64,000 nt of DNA from an uncultured Tateyamaria sp. (GTDB lineage: Bacteria > Pseudomonadota > Alphaproteobacteria > Rhodobacterales > Rhodobacteraceae), in the NCBI RefSeq assembly GCF_947503045.1, contig NZ_CANNCF010000001.1, positions 434,001-498,000 on the forward strand, in the 5' to 3' direction. Below the pieces are notes generated by a model. That model had not been told where the DNA came from, did no database searches, and was given only the letters and a program-made list of their open reading frames with translations. Of this stretch, positions 63,057 through 64,000 are shown piece by piece. Made by a program: the position numbers and the translations under genes. How positions within the stretch are numbered: position 1 is the stretch's first letter; each line of letters starts with the position of its first letter.

Positions 63057-64000
63057 TGTGTGGCCTCCGCCTCTTTGAGAATAATTCGGCCTTTGTTGCG
63101 GCCCGCACGGGCGTTAAAGGCCACGGCAATCAGGATCGCGCTGCCCGAAATAGCGAGCTGCCAGAAGGGCGAGATATTCACGACCGGAAGCGCATTTTTG
63201 ACGACCCCGAGGAAGATAGCGCCCAGCACTGCGCCGCCGACAGAGCCGACTCCGCCAGCGATGGAAATGCCACCGATGACACAGGCGGCCACAACCTCAA
63301 GCTCAAAGCCGCCCGCGATATCCACGTAGGCCACGGCAAATCGCGACACCCAAAGGTATCCGGTCAGTCCGGCCAATGCGCCCGATACCACGAAGGCCCA
63401 AAACTGCGTCTTACCCACGTCGATGCCGGTGTAGATGGCCGCATGCGGGTTACCGCCCACCGCAAAAATGGACCGTCCGAATTGTGTCCGCGCCATCATG
63501 ATCCCGAACAGGATGATCGTGATGATCGCGGCCCATGACAACACGGGCAGACCCAATAGAACCATGCGTGGGTAGTCGGTGAAGGCTGGCGACATCTCGT
63601 GAGAGTTCACCCATTTTCCGTCTGAAATCAGGAAGATAATGCCCCGAAAGATGGTCATGGTGCCAAGGGTCACAACGATCGGTGGGATTGCCAATTTCCA
63701 GACCAGCACCCCGTTGATCGCCCCCATGATCGCCCCCAGAAGGATGGCAATTGCAATGATCACAGGGATCGGCAGGCCCGGCATCGCGACGTTGATCATC
63801 GCCACCGCCATGCCCGTCAAAGCAAGGTTCGCGGCCACAGACAGATCAATGCAGCGGGTCAGGATCACGACCATCTGCCCCAGCGCAAGGATGATCAGCG
63901 GGGCTGTATCGTTGAAGACATTAGCCAGATTTGTCGGCGTAACGAAGCCGGAGAAGCGCGACGAGATCAGAAGGAGAAGCACCAAGATGGCGCCGCCCAA
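63053..64000 (-). CDS. rhaP: Rhamnose ABC transporter permease (5' end outside window)
   Basis: RbsC-like permease; ORF runs to window edge. Confidence 0.82.
   Translation of the reverse strand: MGGAILVLLLLISSRFSGFVTPTNLANVFNDTAPLIILALGQMVVILTRCIDLSVAANLALTGMAVAMINVAMPGLPIPVIIAIAILLGAIMGAINGVLVWKLAIPPIVVTLGTMTIFRGIIFLISDGKWVNSHEMSPAFTDYPRMVLLGLPVLSWAAIITIILFGIMMARTQFGRSIFAVGGNPHAAIYTGIDVGKTQFWAFVVSGALAGLTGYLWVSRFAVAYVDIAGGFELEVVAACVIGGISIAGGVGSVGGAVLGAIFLGVVKNALPVVNISPFWQLAISGSAILIAVAFNARAGRNKGRIILKEAEATQ

Overview
The window reads as a chromosomal segment from a Rhodobacterales (Roseobacter-like) alphaproteobacterium. Positions 1-17.4 kb hold the S10/spc/alpha ribosomal protein cluster (rpsC...rplQ). 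It is interrupted twice by about 3 kb of unrelated genes: rplP|rpmC (hemerythrin, 2OG-Fe(II) oxygenase, VPLPA-CTERM protein) and rpmD|rplO (membrane protein, DsbA/HCCA-isomerase-like, ammonium transporter). Positions 17.5-42 kb are core genes: Do-like protease, rarA, crcB, RluC-family, HAD, ATP12, aapJQMP, argB, engB, yidC, an EAL protein, ttcA, yidD, rnpA, rpmH and a sensor kinase. A tRNA-Arg(ACG) at 42.0 kb marks the start of an accessory region. That region has a decayed integrase, an HTH/zinc-ribbon/tyrosine-recombinase cassette, a decayed IS1182-like element, an IS91-like element with its own tyrosine recombinase, and an IS6-like element with a substituted catalytic Glu. At 51.8-59.9 kb is a divergently transcribed seven-gene locus: a SARP/BTAD-like regulator, a PAP2 protein with a (LHKx)7 repeat and an S8 protease on one side; a secreted trypsin-like protease, a second S8 protease, a small I9-propeptide-like protein and a lipoprotein on the other. 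It is my best candidate for an undescribed system. It is bracketed by diverged copies of the same IS1182-like 3' end. From 60.4 kb to the window end is a rhaP-rhaQ-rhaU-rhaK-type rhamnose locus. All calls rest on reading sequence and motifs; no database search was possible.
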